A stretch of DNA of 64,000 bases, taken from Caulobacter hibisci (GTDB lineage: Bacteria > Pseudomonadota > Alphaproteobacteria > Caulobacterales > Caulobacteraceae). Positions 20,965-30,764 of the stretch are shown here, piece by piece; within the stretch, counting starts at the first letter, position 1, and each line of letters starts with the position of its first letter. The position numbers and the translations under genes were made by a program. The DNA lies in NCBI RefSeq assembly GCF_016135805.1, contig NZ_JADWOX010000006.1, forward strand, positions 186,001 to 250,000, in the 5' to 3' direction. Below the pieces are notes generated by a model. It was not told the origin of the DNA. It did no database searches and saw only the letters and a program-made list of their open reading frames with translations.

Positions 20965-21168
20965 ATGGGTCGCTGGGTATCGTCACACCCCGCCGACATT
21001 GCTTGGCGCCGTGAGCAGATGAGCATCAACAATGACATCGCAGGCCTAGCCAGATGTCCGCGGGCAGATCAGTTCGCCGCCGAGCTTGAAGCACGGCATC
21101 TCAGCCCCGCAGATCGGCGGGACGCGCTGAAAGACTATTTCCTGGGAAGGGCTCGGGAGTCGTCATAG
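20965..21168 (+). CDS. Small hypothetical protein
   Basis: 67 residues from the ATG at 20965, preceded by CGGAG at seven bases. The sequence is helical and charged (WRREQMSINNDIAGL, then a helix ending LSPADRRDALKDYFLGRA). It resembles small alphaproteobacterial helical proteins, but I recognise no named family. A longer start at 20932 is possible. Confidence 0.45.
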   Translation: MGRWVSSHPADIAWRREQMSINNDIAGLARCPRADQFAAELEARHLSPADRRDALKDYFLGRARESS

Positions 21169-21202
21169 CAAAAGTCCGCCGCACCCAAGCCGTGAAGCGA
21201 CG

Positions 21203-21829
21203 TCAAAGGTCGATCTGCTCTGACATCTCCAGCGCGTCATCCACCTCGATCCCAAGATAGCGCACGGTGCTTTCCAGCTTCCGATGGCCGAGTAGCAACT
21301 GACACGCTCGGAGGTTGCCCGTTTTCTTGTAAATCAGCGCCACCTTCGTTCGGCGCAGGCTGTGCGTGCCGTAGGCGCAGGGCTCCAGGTCAATCATCGC
21401 CACCCAGTGATTTACGAGCCGAGCATATTGACGGGTCGTGATGTGCTCGCCAGGCCGTGACCGGCTTGGGAAGAGCCAGTCGTCCGTTCGGCGGCCGCGG
21501 CGTTGCAGCCAGACCGCCAGAGAATCTCGCGTTGGCTCGGTGATCTCGAACGGCACGGGCTGGCCCGTCTTCTGTTGGATAATCGTGGCGCGGGCGCGTA
21601 GCGAGCCACCTGGGGCGACATCGCAAATTCGCAGCTTAACCAGGTCGCATCCTCGAAGCTTGGCATCGATCGCACAGTTGAATAACGCGAGGTCCCGAAC
21701 ACGCCCGGTGGTTTTCAGTTGCTGCCTGATCCCCCAAACATGCTTGGGTTTGAAAGGCGGCTTAGGACCGATGAGCCGGCGATGGTTCCAGGGTTGCTTG
21801 GGTGAAAGAAAAAGGTCGAGCTGAGCCAT
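21203..21829 (-). CDS. Tyrosine-type recombinase/integrase, short form
   Basis: 208 residues with a near-perfect ribosome-binding site (GGAGG). Catalytic positions are visible: first Arg in NCAIDAKLRGCDLV, HSLRR with the His and second Arg, LLGHRKLESTVRYLG with the third His and the Tyr. It covers the catalytic domain but has only a short N-terminal part, without a normal SAM-like core-binding domain. Such short forms occur singly in Caulobacteraceae genomes and plasmids. It may resolve dimers or move a cassette. I did not find flanking direct repeats that would mark an attachment site. Confidence 0.87.
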   Translation of the reverse strand: MAQLDLFLSPKQPWNHRRLIGPKPPFKPKHVWGIRQQLKTTGRVRDLALFNCAIDAKLRGCDLVKLRICDVAPGGSLRARATIIQQKTGQPVPFEITEPTRDSLAVWLQRRGRRTDDWLFPSRSRPGEHITTRQYARLVNHWVAMIDLEPCAYGTHSLRRTKVALIYKKTGNLRACQLLLGHRKLESTVRYLGIEVDDALEMSEQIDL

Positions 21830-21970
21830 GTCACGCCTCCAGCGTGCCAGTGTCCCTCCCCGGCATTCTACGCCCGTTTTCTGCGTTCGGGCGCCGGAGG
21901 CTGTCTTGGATGCTTTCCAGCTTCCAGACATTCAACGCGGATGGCCAAGCTTGCCTCATGTCATGCTGCA

Positions 21971-23755
21971 TCACCGTCCAGCGAACGGCCAGACCACGGC
22001 GATGAGGCTTGGCGCCACCAGCAGGATCAGCACGGTCAGCGGCGCACCCAACCTGGCATAATCGCCGAACCGATAGCCGCCCGGGCCCAGGACCAGGGTG
22101 TTGCACTGGTGACCGACCGGCGTGAGGAAATCGCACCCCGCCCCAACCGCCACGGCCATCAGGAAAGGATCCGGGCTCAAGCCCAAATGCTTGGCCAGAC
22201 CCAGGCCGATGGGCGCGACGATAAGCACTGTGGCGGCGTTGTTCAGGAACGGCGTGGCGGCCATGGCCACGGCCATCATCGCCGTCAGGGTCAACAGCGG
22301 CGGCATGCCGTGGAACGCGCCCGATAGCCAACTGGCGATCAGGTCGGTGCCGCCGCTGGCCTGGATGGTGTCGCTGACCGGTATCAGGGCGGCCACCAGC
22401 ACCAACACCGGGGCATCCAGCGCCGCATAGGCCTCGCGCATGCGGAGGGCGCCGGTCACGACCACCAACACGGCGGCGGCGAAGAACCCGCCGGCCACCG
22501 GCAGGACGCCAAACGCCACCAGCAGCATGGCCACCGCCAGGATGGCCGTCGGCAGCAACGCATGGCGAAAGCCGCCCAACCGCACCTCCCGCTCGGCCAG
22601 CGGCAGGCAGCCAAGGGCCTGCAGCGCGGTCGGCAGAAGTTGTTCCGCGCCCTGCAGCACCAGGATGTCGCCGGCCTTCATTCGCACCGTGGCCAGACGA
22701 CCGGCCATGCGGTAGCCAGCGCGGCTGACGCCCAGCAGGTTGACGCCATAGGTGTCGTTGAGGGGGAGGCTCTTGGCCGTCTGGCCGATCAGGTCGGATT
22801 CAGCGCCGATCACGGCCTCGACCACCCGCACCTCGTCGGTCGGCTCGTCCATCACAACGGGCCGGTCGGCGTCGTTGAGCTTCAGCCTGGCCTTGACGAT
22901 CAGTTCGCTGAGCGCCTGTTGCTGGCCTTCCAATAACAGCACGTCACCGGGCAGCAGCTTGCGATTGGGATGCGGTGAGGAGATCCGCTTGCGGCTGCGC
23001 AACAGGGCCACGACCACAACCGCTTCCCCGGCCGCCTTTTGCAGGTCGGCGACCCGCGAGCGCTCGAAACTCCAGCCCTTGGGAACCTCCACCTCCGTGA
23101 CATAGGCGTTGGCCGCCAGGGCCGCGTCGATGTCGATGGCCGCCGTCCTCGCCTTGGGCAGCAGGCGATAGGCGAACGCCAAATAGACGATCGCCATCAC
23201 CGCCAGCGTGCCGCCCACCGGCATGAAGTCGAACATCCGGAATGGCTTGCCAAGAGCTTCCTGCCGCACTTCGGAGACGATGATGTTGGGCGAGGTGCCC
23301 ACCAGCAGCGCCAGGCCGCCGACCAGGGAGCCGAAGGACATCGGCATCAGCAGACGGCTTGGAGATACGCCGGTGTTGCGGGCTATGCGCAGAGCCGAGG
23401 GCATCATCAGGGCCAGGGCCCCGACGTTCTTGGTCATCATCGACAGCACGGTCGTGGCGGTCGACAGCACCGGTACCTGGGTGCGTTCGTCCTTCAGGTG
23501 GGGCAATAGCGGCGCCATCAGCGTGTCGACCAGGCCCGAGCGCGAGATCGCCGCGCTCAGCACCAGGGCGCTGGCGATGATGATGACGATGTCGTTGGAA
23601 AAGCCATCGAACGCCGACTTGATCGGGATCAGCCCAAACACCACCCCCACGGCCAGGGCGCCCAGCGCGATGAGGTCATAGCGCCAACGTCCCCAGATGA
23701 AGAGCAAGACTGTGGCGCCGATCAGGCCGAACGACAGTCCCTGTTGCAGCGTCAA
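21971..23755 (-). CDS. SLC13/DASS family permease with two RCK-C (TrkA-C) domains
   Basis: 594 residues starting with TTG, backed by GGAGGAG upstream. About 10-12 membrane segments in two halves are separated by a cytosolic insert (about residues 205-390) with two TrkA-C type domains. Substrate motifs include SMMTKNVGALALMMP and GTSPNIIVSEVR in the first half and TPFLNNAATVL in the second. Family members import dicarboxylates, sulfate or related anions using sodium. The end motif GHQCNTLVLGPGGY is typical of the CitT/sulfate branch with RCK domains. It is on the same strand as nhaA and 107 bp away, so a sodium-linked pairing is plausible. Confidence 0.88.
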   Translation of the reverse strand: MTLQQGLSFGLIGATVLLFIWGRWRYDLIALGALAVGVVFGLIPIKSAFDGFSNDIVIIIASALVLSAAISRSGLVDTLMAPLLPHLKDERTQVPVLSTATTVLSMMTKNVGALALMMPSALRIARNTGVSPSRLLMPMSFGSLVGGLALLVGTSPNIIVSEVRQEALGKPFRMFDFMPVGGTLAVMAIVYLAFAYRLLPKARTAAIDIDAALAANAYVTEVEVPKGWSFERSRVADLQKAAGEAVVVVALLRSRKRISSPHPNRKLLPGDVLLLEGQQQALSELIVKARLKLNDADRPVVMDEPTDEVRVVEAVIGAESDLIGQTAKSLPLNDTYGVNLLGVSRAGYRMAGRLATVRMKAGDILVLQGAEQLLPTALQALGCLPLAEREVRLGGFRHALLPTAILAVAMLLVAFGVLPVAGGFFAAAVLVVVTGALRMREAYAALDAPVLVLVAALIPVSDTIQASGGTDLIASWLSGAFHGMPPLLTLTAMMAVAMAATPFLNNAATVLIVAPIGLGLAKHLGLSPDPFLMAVAVGAGCDFLTPVGHQCNTLVLGPGGYRFGDYARLGAPLTVLILLVAPSLIAVVWPFAGR

Positions 23756-23862
23756 GCTTCGCTCCTCCCCCGGTCGCAGATGCGCTGCGTCGCGCAGACA
23801 ACGGCGCAGGCGGCTATCCGTTCAGGGGGCGGCGCGAGTTCCACAGCAACGCTGGGATCGCT

Positions 23863-25062
23863 TCAGGCGGACGCCTCGACGTCCGGCGTCTTTCGCCCCG
23901 CGCCGCCGAGGATCGCCATGCCCAGCAGGGCCGACAACAGCGAGCCGACCAGCACCCCAATCTTGGTCTCGTCGATCAGGTGCGGATCACGGAAGGCCAG
24001 GCCGCCGATGAACAGGCTCATGGTGAAGCCGACGCCGCACAACACCGCCACGCCGTAGAGCTGTCCCAGGGAAGCGCCGCGCGGCAGCCGCGCCCAGCCC
24101 ATCCGGATCAGGCCGAAGGCGACGCCGAACACGCCCAACTGCTTGCCGACGAAGAGGCCCAGGGCCACGCCCAGAGGGATGGGATCAAGCAGGGCCGCCA
24201 GACCGATCCCCGCGAACGACAGGCCCGCGTTGGCGAATCCGAAGATCGGCGTGACGCTGAACGCCACGGGCTTGTGCAGGGCGTGCTCCAGTCGATGAAG
24301 CGGCGAGTGGTCGCCGGCGCGCAGCGGGATGGTCAGCGCCAGGGCGACGCCGGCCAGGGTGGCGTGGATCCCCGACTCCAGCACCAGGAACCACAGGACC
24401 ACGCCCAGCAGCAGATAGGGCCACAGGCTCATCACCTTCAGTCGGTTCAGGGCGATCAGGACGAGCAGCACCGCGCCCGCCCCGGCCAGGGCCATCAGGT
24501 GCAGTTGCTCGGTGTAGAACAGGGCGATAATCACGATGGCCGCCAGATCGTCCATGATGGCGATGGCGGTCAGGAAAACCTTCAGCGAAGCTGGCACGCG
24601 CGGCCCCATCAGCGCGAGCACGCCCAGGGCGAAGGCGATGTCGGTGGCCGAAGGGATGGCCCAGCCCGCGACGCTGGCGGGGTGACCCAGGTTGAAAGCC
24701 AGATAGATCAGCGCCGGAACGGCGACGCCGCTCAGGGCCGCCGCTCCCGGCAGCAGCACATCCGCCGGGCGCGAGAGCTGGCCGCCCAGGACCTCGCGCT
24801 TGATCTCCAGCCCGACGAGCAGGAAGAACAGCGCCATCAGGCCGTCGTTGATCCAATGCAGGACGCTTTCGTCCAGATGCACGGGCCCCAGCGTGAAGCC
24901 GAGGTGGAATCCCAGGCCCTTGAAATAGGCGTCGGCCAGCGGCGAGTTGGCCACGACCAGGGCCAGGGCCGCGCTGGCCATGAGCAGATAGCCGCCCGAG
25001 GCCTCGTGGGCGATGAAGGTCTTGAACGCTGATGTCGTCGTCCTGACGGCCTTGCCGATCAT
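23863..25062 (-). CDS. nhaA: Na+/H+ antiporter NhaA
   Basis: 399 residues from the ATG at 25062. Diagnostic stretches are [20 protein letters not shown] and [18 protein letters not shown] with the paired Asp residues that bind sodium, plus the [10 protein letters not shown] segment late in the protein. It exchanges external protons for internal sodium at the inner membrane and supports alkaline pH and salt tolerance. The upstream extension to 25134 is not conserved. Its neighbour is a probable sodium-coupled anion importer, so the antiporter could re-export the sodium brought in. Confidence 0.95.
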   Translation of the reverse strand: MIGKAVRTTTSAFKTFIAHEASGGYLLMASAALALVVANSPLADAYFKGLGFHLGFTLGPVHLDESVLHWINDGLMALFFLLVGLEIKREVLGGQLSRPADVLLPGAAALSGVAVPALIYLAFNLGHPASVAGWAIPSATDIAFALGVLALMGPRVPASLKVFLTAIAIMDDLAAIVIIALFYTEQLHLMALAGAGAVLLVLIALNRLKVMSLWPYLLLGVVLWFLVLESGIHATLAGVALALTIPLRAGDHSPLHRLEHALHKPVAFSVTPIFGFANAGLSFAGIGLAALLDPIPLGVALGLFVGKQLGVFGVAFGLIRMGWARLPRGASLGQLYGVAVLCGVGFTMSLFIGGLAFRDPHLIDETKIGVLVGSLLSALLGMAILGGAGRKTPDVEASA

Positions 25063-25288
25063 GCGCTGCGTCTCCGGTCGGAAGCGGCGTGGCATGTGAC
25101 GTCGAGCGGGCTCGCAATCAGGCCACGACCGCATCCCATTATGGGTTTGCGTCGTGGCGCCAGGTTATCGACGGGCGCCTGACTGGATTCGCTGAAAGCG
25201 CCAGCCCGGTCGCCGGAGCGACCTGATAGCTAGCCCCACAAATAGGGGTTGAGGCCCGCTAAAACAACCAAGCCATGGCTGACGGCGG

Positions 25289-25714
25289 TCAAGGTTCGCG
25301 GAAAACCGCCTCGATATTGTTGCCATCGGGATCCAGCACGAAAGCCGCGAAATAGCCCGAGGGGTAACCGCCCGTTCGAGGCCCGGGCGCGCCGTTGTCG
25401 CGGCCGCCCACGGCCAAGGCTGTTGCATGGAAAGCCTGCACCTCGTCGCGGATGCGCGCCCGAAACGCCGTGTGTTGCTTCACGCCCAAGGGGTGGAAAA
25501 GGTCGATCCAGAAGATCGGGTAATCCGCGCCATAGCCGACGCCGGCCAGATCCGGATCGTCCGCGCTGGTCGCGGCCCCAAAGCTTCGCGTGATCCGCAT
25601 CAGGGGACGAAGGCCAAGGGTCGCCAGGGTTGCGTCATAGAACCGGGCGGCGGCGCGAATGTCAGCGACACCGATGCCGGTATGATCGATCCGCCAGTTT
25701 GGGTCTTGGGTCAT
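25289..25714 (-). CDS. VOC family protein
   Basis: 141 residues, complete. It starts with RIDHTGIGVADIRAAARFYD, the usual first strand and helix with a metal His, and ends in YFAAFVLDPDGNNIEAVF. It resembles the glyoxalase/fosfomycin-type branch often named lactoylglutathione lyase-like. Cytosolic; no substrate is evident. It stands alone between nhaA and a hydrolase gene. Confidence 0.85.
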   Translation of the reverse strand: MTQDPNWRIDHTGIGVADIRAAARFYDATLATLGLRPLMRITRSFGAATSADDPDLAGVGYGADYPIFWIDLFHPLGVKQHTAFRARIRDEVQAFHATALAVGGRDNGAPGPRTGGYPSGYFAAFVLDPDGNNIEAVFREP

Positions 25715-25961
25715 CGCGCAGTCTCAACCTGAGCCTGAACGCTAGCGAAGCGATCGCGGTTTGCCTACCGCGCGCAGGCGCCTGGCGGCGGCGACCAAGA
25801 CCATGGGTAAGGCTGACGTCTCCTCGCCCCCGTCCAGTCTTCGCCTCGACTGGATTCGGCTGCCCCGCGCATGAGCGGTCGTTGAATGATTTGAAGGAAG
25901 CGCAGATTCACGTTGCGCCTGCGCGACTGAGGTCAATCGATCATTCCAAGATTGAGCGCCC

Positions 25962-26885
25962 TCATTGCGCTAGTCGCTCCCGGATGAACCTGTCCACGGC
26001 GTCGGTGTAGTCGCCGGGCAGACCCAGGGTGCGGTTGATGTCTGCGTGGGTCAGGACGCGGGGCAGGACCGGCATCGGGACGCCCGAGTGCTTGGTCAGG
26101 GCCTGGAAGGCGCGGGCGTCGTCGCAAGGCTTGTCGGGGCGCTTGGTCGAGCAGATCAGGAACATCGGCACGGCCGAGGGCGTCCACTGGTCCATCGGCG
26201 AGGCCTGGTCCCAGCCGGCGGGATCGCTCCCGAACGCCTCGTCGTAGAACTTCGGATGGCGGCCAGCCATGGTCGTGGAGATCTTCATCGCGGCGGAGTC
26301 CAGCACCACCGAGCCGGCCCAAGGCCTGCCGACCATGTTCGGCTTGGACGACAGCAGGGCGACGATGTGCGCCCCGGCCGAGTGGCCCATCAGGATCAGC
26401 TTGCGGTCGCTGGCACCCCAATCGCGGGCGTGGTCTTGCGTCCAGCGCACAGCGGCGGCGACGTCCTGGGCCTGCGTGTAGGCCATGGCCTGGGGCAGCA
26501 TGCGGTAGTTGACGCTGACGAACACGTAGCCCTTGGGCAGCCAGTGGCGCAGCTTGTTCTCTACCGAGCCTGTATTGGCCTTGTCGCCGACCTTCCAGGC
26601 CCCGCCATGAACCATGACGATCACCGGCGCGTCGCGCGGGGCGCCCGGCGGGACATAGATGTCGAGGGCCTGGGCCGGGTCGGCGCCGTACGAGACCGTC
26701 AGCTTGCGGGCGCCGGGCAGGATAGCCTGGAGGTCGATCGGACGCTCCTCCTCGGCCTTCTTCTGCTGCAGGCGCTCGATCATGCGCTCGCGCATCTTGC
26801 CGCGCAGGCCGATCTGGGCCTCGGCGGCGCTGGTGAAGGCCACGGCGGCGGCCAGGCTCAGGGCCAGCAGATGGGTTTTCTTCAA
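25962..26885 (-). CDS. Exported alpha/beta hydrolase (BD-FAE/HSL-like)
   Basis: 307 residues with a TTG start supported by GAGGA seven bases upstream. A signal peptide (about 1-23) is followed by a helical linker and an alpha/beta hydrolase domain. The oxyanion motif is HGGAWKVGDK and the nucleophile GHSAGAH. The late HADINRTLG region provides the His. This is typical of carboxylesterases of the BD-FAE or hormone-sensitive-lipase group, located in the periplasm. The terminator of the upstream gene separates it from that gene, so it is probably transcribed alone. Confidence 0.87.
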   Translation of the reverse strand: MKKTHLLALSLAAAVAFTSAAEAQIGLRGKMRERMIERLQQKKAEEERPIDLQAILPGARKLTVSYGADPAQALDIYVPPGAPRDAPVIVMVHGGAWKVGDKANTGSVENKLRHWLPKGYVFVSVNYRMLPQAMAYTQAQDVAAAVRWTQDHARDWGASDRKLILMGHSAGAHIVALLSSKPNMVGRPWAGSVVLDSAAMKISTTMAGRHPKFYDEAFGSDPAGWDQASPMDQWTPSAVPMFLICSTKRPDKPCDDARAFQALTKHSGVPMPVLPRVLTHADINRTLGLPGDYTDAVDRFIRERLAQ

Positions 26886-26914
26886 GGTCAGTCCTCGCGC
26901 AGAGGGAAAACTGC

Positions 26915-26954
26915 GGCCGGCGCGCGCAAGACCAGGGGGCTGCGCGCGCCGGCC
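26915..26954 (-). terminator. Strong intrinsic terminator after the secreted small protein gene
   Basis: Perfect 14-bp arms (GGCCGGCGCGCGCA and its complement) with a 12-nt loop, followed on the minus strand by GCAGTTTTCCC. It lies 8 bp after the stop of the 26963-27367 gene and directly upstream of the hydrolase start. Confidence 0.85.
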
Positions 26955-26962
26955 AGTCGCGA

Positions 26963-27367
26963 TCAGGGACGGCTCACGACGCCGCTGACCGAACGGGTGT
27001 CACCATCGTAGCCGGTGCGGCTGTGGCTGTAGCTGTACGTGCCGTCGTGGTTGTCGACGACGCTGGTGGCGCGGCTGGCCGAGGCGCCGTTGTTGAATGT
27101 GCGGCTGGCGCCGCCCGAATAGACGCCATCGCCCCAGTTGGCGCCGCGCTGGCTGGCAACGCCGTAGCCGCCATTGGTCTGGGTCCCGCGCGAAACCGAG
27201 ACGGCCCCGGGCTGGCGGCTGACGTGGCGGTCGTGGGCATAGCTCCGGCCGTAGGCGCCCTGGACGTGCACGGTCCGGCCGTGCTGGCCGGCCTCCGCGG
27301 CGGGGGCGAACGCGATGAACAGGGCCGTGGCGGTCATGCCGGCGGCGGCGAGAACGGACTTACGCAT
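26963..27367 (-). CDS. Secreted Ser/Gly-rich small protein
   Basis: 134 residues from the ATG at 27367 with GGAG eight bases upstream. A signal peptide (about 1-27, ending AEA) precedes a low-complexity mature part rich in Ser, Gly, Arg and Tyr, including VVDNHDGTYSYSHSRTGYDG. It has no known domain, and is probably extracytoplasmic. It is divergent from the OmpR-type regulator gene at 27526 with about 160 bp between, so that regulator may control it. Confidence 0.65.
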   Translation of the reverse strand: MRKSVLAAAGMTATALFIAFAPAAEAGQHGRTVHVQGAYGRSYAHDRHVSRQPGAVSVSRGTQTNGGYGVASQRGANWGDGVYSGGASRTFNNGASASRATSVVDNHDGTYSYSHSRTGYDGDTRSVSGVVSRP

Positions 27368-27525
27368 GGTGTGTCTCCGTCGGTTTGGGTGACGTCCCTC
27401 GTCGCCGCACAGAAAACACGCTGGGATGCTCACCTTGATGTTCCGCCATCGACGAAACGTGTCGAAATGTAATCGTCGCCCCCTCGGCCTTTTGCGCGCG
27501 CCCGGCCTGGGGCAAGGCTTTGGCC

Positions 27526-28245
27526 ATGAACGACAACACCCTGATCGCGGTGGTCGAGGACGACGCCGAGATCCGCGACCTGACCCTGGGCCTGCTGCGC
27601 CGCGATGGCTGGGAGGCTGTGGGCTGCGAGGATGTCGCCGCCTTCGACCGCCTGGCCGCCCGCCGCCGCGTCGACCTTGTCCTGTTGGACATCATGATGC
27701 CCGGCGAGGACGGCCTGTCGCTGTGCCGCCGCCTGCGGGCTACGGGCGACACGGCGATCCTGATGGTCACCGCCAAGGGCGACGACATCGACCGCGTAGT
27801 CGGGCTGGAAATCGGCGCCGATGACTACCTGGCCAAACCCTACGTCCCGCGCGAGCTGCTGGCCCGGGTGCGCGCCATCCTGCGGCGCACGCGTGACGTC
27901 CACCGCGTGACCGCCGTCCCGCCGGGCGAGGTCTACGGCTTCGCCGGCTGGCGGCTCGACTCGGCCAGCCGCGACCTCGTCGATGCCGAGGGACGGCCGG
28001 TGACCCTGACCGGCGGCGAGCACGACCTCTTGATGGCTTTCCTGCGCCACGCCCAGCGGGTGCTGAGTCGCGACCAACTGCTGGACTGGACCCGCGGCCG
28101 CAGCGCCGCGCCGTTCGACCGCTCGATCGACGTCCTGCTGGGGCGCCTGCGCCGTAAGCTGGCCTCGGGCGCGGGCGGCCAGGGGCTGATCAAGACCGTA
28201 CGCGGCGGCGGGTATCTTTTCAGCGCACCAGTCGAGCGCCTCTGA
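27526..28245 (+). CDS. OmpR-family response regulator
   Basis: 239 residues. Receiver with phospho-Asp55 in LVLLDIMMPGEDGL and Lys in DDYLAKPYVPRELLARV, then a winged-helix DNA-binding domain with LTGGEHDLLMAFL and the C-terminal VRGGGYLF hairpin. The stop overlaps the kinase start (TGATG at 28243-28247), so the pair is translationally coupled. The ATG at 27526 is chosen over a TTG at 27520. Confidence 0.95.
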   Translation: MNDNTLIAVVEDDAEIRDLTLGLLRRDGWEAVGCEDVAAFDRLAARRRVDLVLLDIMMPGEDGLSLCRRLRATGDTAILMVTAKGDDIDRVVGLEIGADDYLAKPYVPRELLARVRAILRRTRDVHRVTAVPPGEVYGFAGWRLDSASRDLVDAEGRPVTLTGGEHDLLMAFLRHAQRVLSRDQLLDWTRGRSAAPFDRSIDVLLGRLRRKLASGAGGQGLIKTVRGGGYLFSAPVERL

Positions 28246-29609
28246 TGGTGCTTCTCGACAACCTCTCCTCGCGCATCGCCGCCATCCTGCTGGCGGGGCT
28301 GACGGCGCTCTTGGTGCTGGGCGCGGCCCTGCTGATCTGGCCGACCGAGAGCGGCGGCGGGGTGCGGTTCTACCAGTTGCCCCAGCCCGAGGAGGCCCTG
28401 GCCATGGTCGAAGCGCTGGAAGCCTCGCCGGCCTCGGCCCGGCCCGCCGTGATGAAGGCGCTGGACACCGGGGTGATCCGCGCGAGCCTGGGCGACGATT
28501 TCCCCGATCCCCTGCGCCGGGCCCGGCCGGCCGACGCCCGCGATCCCGGCTACGCCGCCTATGGCCGGACCCTGGCCGGGCGCGACTGGCGGGTCGAGGT
28601 GCGGCGCAGCGGCCGGCTGCGTGAGGCCCCCATGCCTGGCCGCGCGGCCCTGCGCCTGTCGGTTCGGCTGAAGGATGGAGACGTCCTGACCCTGCGCCGC
28701 CGCGCGCCCGAGGCCGCCCGCCGCTATCTGGGCCGTATCACCCTGGCCTGCGCCGCTCTGCTGGCGGTGACCCTTTTGATGATCCTGGTGGCCGTCCGCC
28801 AGACCACGCGGCCGGTCGAGAGCTTGGCCCGGGCCGTGACCAGCTTTGGCGATGATTTGGACGCCTCGCCCCTGCCGCCAGGCGGGCCACGCGAGATCCG
28901 AGAGCTGTCAGCCGCCTTCAATACCATGCGCGGCCGCATCCGGGGCTTGGTCGACGAGCGCACCCGCATGCTGGCGGCCATCGCCCACGACCTGCGCACC
29001 TACCTGACCCGCCTGACCCTGCGGGCCGAGTTCATCGCCGACCCCCAGCAGCGGACCAAGGCGACCAAGGATCTCGCCGAGATGTCCCAACTGCTGGACG
29101 ACACCCTGCTGTTCGCCCGCCAGGAGGCCAGACGTGGCGAGGGCGCGCGACCGATCGAGGTCCGCCGCGAGCTGGAGACCCTGGTCGCCTTGCGCGCCGA
29201 GATGGGCCAGGCCCTGACCCTGGCGCCCGGTGCGACGGCCACGGCGCTGGTCTCACCCGTCGCCCTGCGGCGGATGCTGAACAACCTGGTCGATAACGCC
29301 GTGGCCTATGGCGGCGCGGCGACCCTGACGGTCGAGGTCACGGCGGACGAGGTTCGCATCGCGGTGCTGGATCGCGGTCCCGGCCTGCCAGATGCAGCGC
29401 TGGCCCGTATCACCGCCCCGTTCGAGCGCGGTGAGGCCTCGCGCAACCGCCGCACCGGCGGGGCTGGCCTGGGCCTCTCGATCGTACGAGCCCTGGCCCA
29501 CGCGCATGGGGGCCGGCTGGTGCTGGCCAACCGCGAGAGCGGCGGGTTGTCGGCGATGGTGGTGTTGCCGGCAGCGTACGACGATCGCAGCACCCGGCTG
29601 ACGCTCTAG
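28245..29609 (+). CDS. Membrane sensor histidine kinase, EnvZ type
   Basis: 454 residues. Membrane segments near 13-33 and 163-185 flank a periplasmic region of about 130 residues. A HAMP linker follows, then the dimerization helix AAIAHDLRTYLTRLT with His248 and an HATPase domain (N box NLVDNAVAYG, G boxes GPGLPD and GGAGLGLSI). It is the cognate kinase of the OmpR-type regulator directly upstream. The periplasmic input domain has no family I can name. Confidence 0.93.
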   Translation: MVLLDNLSSRIAAILLAGLTALLVLGAALLIWPTESGGGVRFYQLPQPEEALAMVEALEASPASARPAVMKALDTGVIRASLGDDFPDPLRRARPADARDPGYAAYGRTLAGRDWRVEVRRSGRLREAPMPGRAALRLSVRLKDGDVLTLRRRAPEAARRYLGRITLACAALLAVTLLMILVAVRQTTRPVESLARAVTSFGDDLDASPLPPGGPREIRELSAAFNTMRGRIRGLVDERTRMLAAIAHDLRTYLTRLTLRAEFIADPQQRTKATKDLAEMSQLLDDTLLFARQEARRGEGARPIEVRRELETLVALRAEMGQALTLAPGATATALVSPVALRRMLNNLVDNAVAYGGAATLTVEVTADEVRIAVLDRGPGLPDAALARITAPFERGEASRNRRTGGAGLGLSIVRALAHAHGGRLVLANRESGGLSAMVVLPAAYDDRSTRLTL

Positions 29610-29727
29610 CGCCAATAGCACCCCTTGGTGCGCCTCCAGGATGCTGACCTTCAACACTGGCGAAGCCGCTGATCCTGCTTCGCGATAAGTGGTCGCCGAT
29701 AGCCTGCCGCCCTCCCCTTGTATCGGG

Positions 29728-29949
29728 TCAAGCGCGCTTGCTCAGGACATCGCGCGGAAATCCGGCCGCGAGATGATCGATGAGGGCTCGGACGGCCGGG
29801 GACAGACCAAGGCGTGTCGTTAAGACGAGATGCGCGATGCGACGGGCGCTCTTTTCGTGGACGCCATAATTCCGCTTGAGGAACGCATGCTGAGCCGCCC
29901 GGTCGTGAGCGCCCTCATGCCAAGCGGCCTCGCGCTGGCAGCGTGAAGC
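29728..29949 (-). pseudogene. Remnant of a LysR-family regulator (C-terminal end only)
   Basis: The minus-strand frame ending at the TGA at 29728-29730 encodes about 70 residues typical of the end of the LysR effector-binding domain: a QREAAWHEG-like stretch, then IAHLVLTTRLGLSPAVRAL and IDHLAAGFP. An in-frame TAA at 29950-29952 cuts it off upstream, and no DNA-binding part is present nearby. It is non-functional as a regulator and marks past rearrangement between the kinase gene and the next receiver. Confidence 0.6.
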
Positions 29950-30054
29950 TTAATGCTACTCGCCGTCAAACAGTCAAACAGCGACGCTGTCTTTGGGGAG
30001 GATAGAGGTAGCGCCACGCCTCTCAGCCGACCTACGGCTATCCGAGCTGCGCAC

Positions 30055-30420
30055 TCACCCGGCCAAGCGCCGAACAGTTGTCCAGAGCTCATCTGCGCTG
30101 AACGGCTTGCACAGAGCCGCGTCGGCGCCGAGCGCCATCGCACTCGCGAGCATCTGGCCTGCAGCCAACGGGCCTGCGCCCGACGACATCGCGATGATTC
30201 CGACGCTGGGATAGGTCCTGCGGATTTCTATGATGGTTTCGATCCCCTCTTTGACGGGCATGAAGAGGTCGATCAAGACGAGATCGTAGCAGTTGACCTG
30301 TAGCAGTTCCAAAGCCTGAGCGCCGTCTGCGACGCAATTGCATCCAGCTCCCGCCAGCTGAACTGTGGAGGCGGCAAAGTCCCGGACGAGCGGATCATCG
30401 TCGACGATCAAAATATTCAT
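30055..30420 (-). CDS. Single-domain response regulator
   Basis: 121 residues from the ATG at 30420 (a GTG six bases upstream is possible). A complete receiver with DDD (7-9), phospho-Asp51 in DLVLIDLFMP and Lys in ALCKPFS. No output domain. Closely similar in pattern to the receiver at 14785-15174 (shared GIETI and IIAMSSG-like segments). It may serve as a shuttle in the phosphorelays encoded around it. Confidence 0.87.
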   Translation of the reverse strand: MNILIVDDDPLVRDFAASTVQLAGAGCNCVADGAQALELLQVNCYDLVLIDLFMPVKEGIETIIEIRRTYPSVGIIAMSSGAGPLAAGQMLASAMALGADAALCKPFSADELWTTVRRLAG

Positions 30421-30426
30421 TGTCAC

Positions 30427-30764
30427 CCCAGCAGTTGGCTAAGAGCATAGTCTGAGGAGTCGCATCCAGAACGAGGCATGTTGTCGCGCCGATGCAAGCG
30501 ACGGTGAACCGCCCGCTACACCTCTTCCTCGCAATGCCGGCGCGTGTTCTAGGCTAACCCGCTTACACGCTAGAAGGAAAAAAGCCCCGATAGCGTTAAG
30601 CGAGCGCCCTTCGATAACGTAGGAACTTAGCACCCGTAACCCGGACCTTCCCAAGGTCCCCAATTGGTGTCACCGGCCTTGGTCTTTGGTGTAGCGACTG
30701 AGCCCTAGCGGCTGCACCTCAGACACAGTCTAACGACTGGTCCTCCACCAATGACCTTCTCCAT
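30427..30764. other. Intergenic region with a short palindrome, no gene
   Basis: 338 bases without a supportable coding frame. It contains the perfect hairpin GGACCTT-CCC-AAGGTCC at 30643-30659. The same core recurs at 42035-42049. The rest shows no terminator or repeat I can define. Confidence 0.45.

Noticed and set aside
21203..21829. Integrative element bounded by the tyrosine recombinase
   Set aside because: No tRNA gene and no flanking direct repeats were seen, so no element borders can be drawn.
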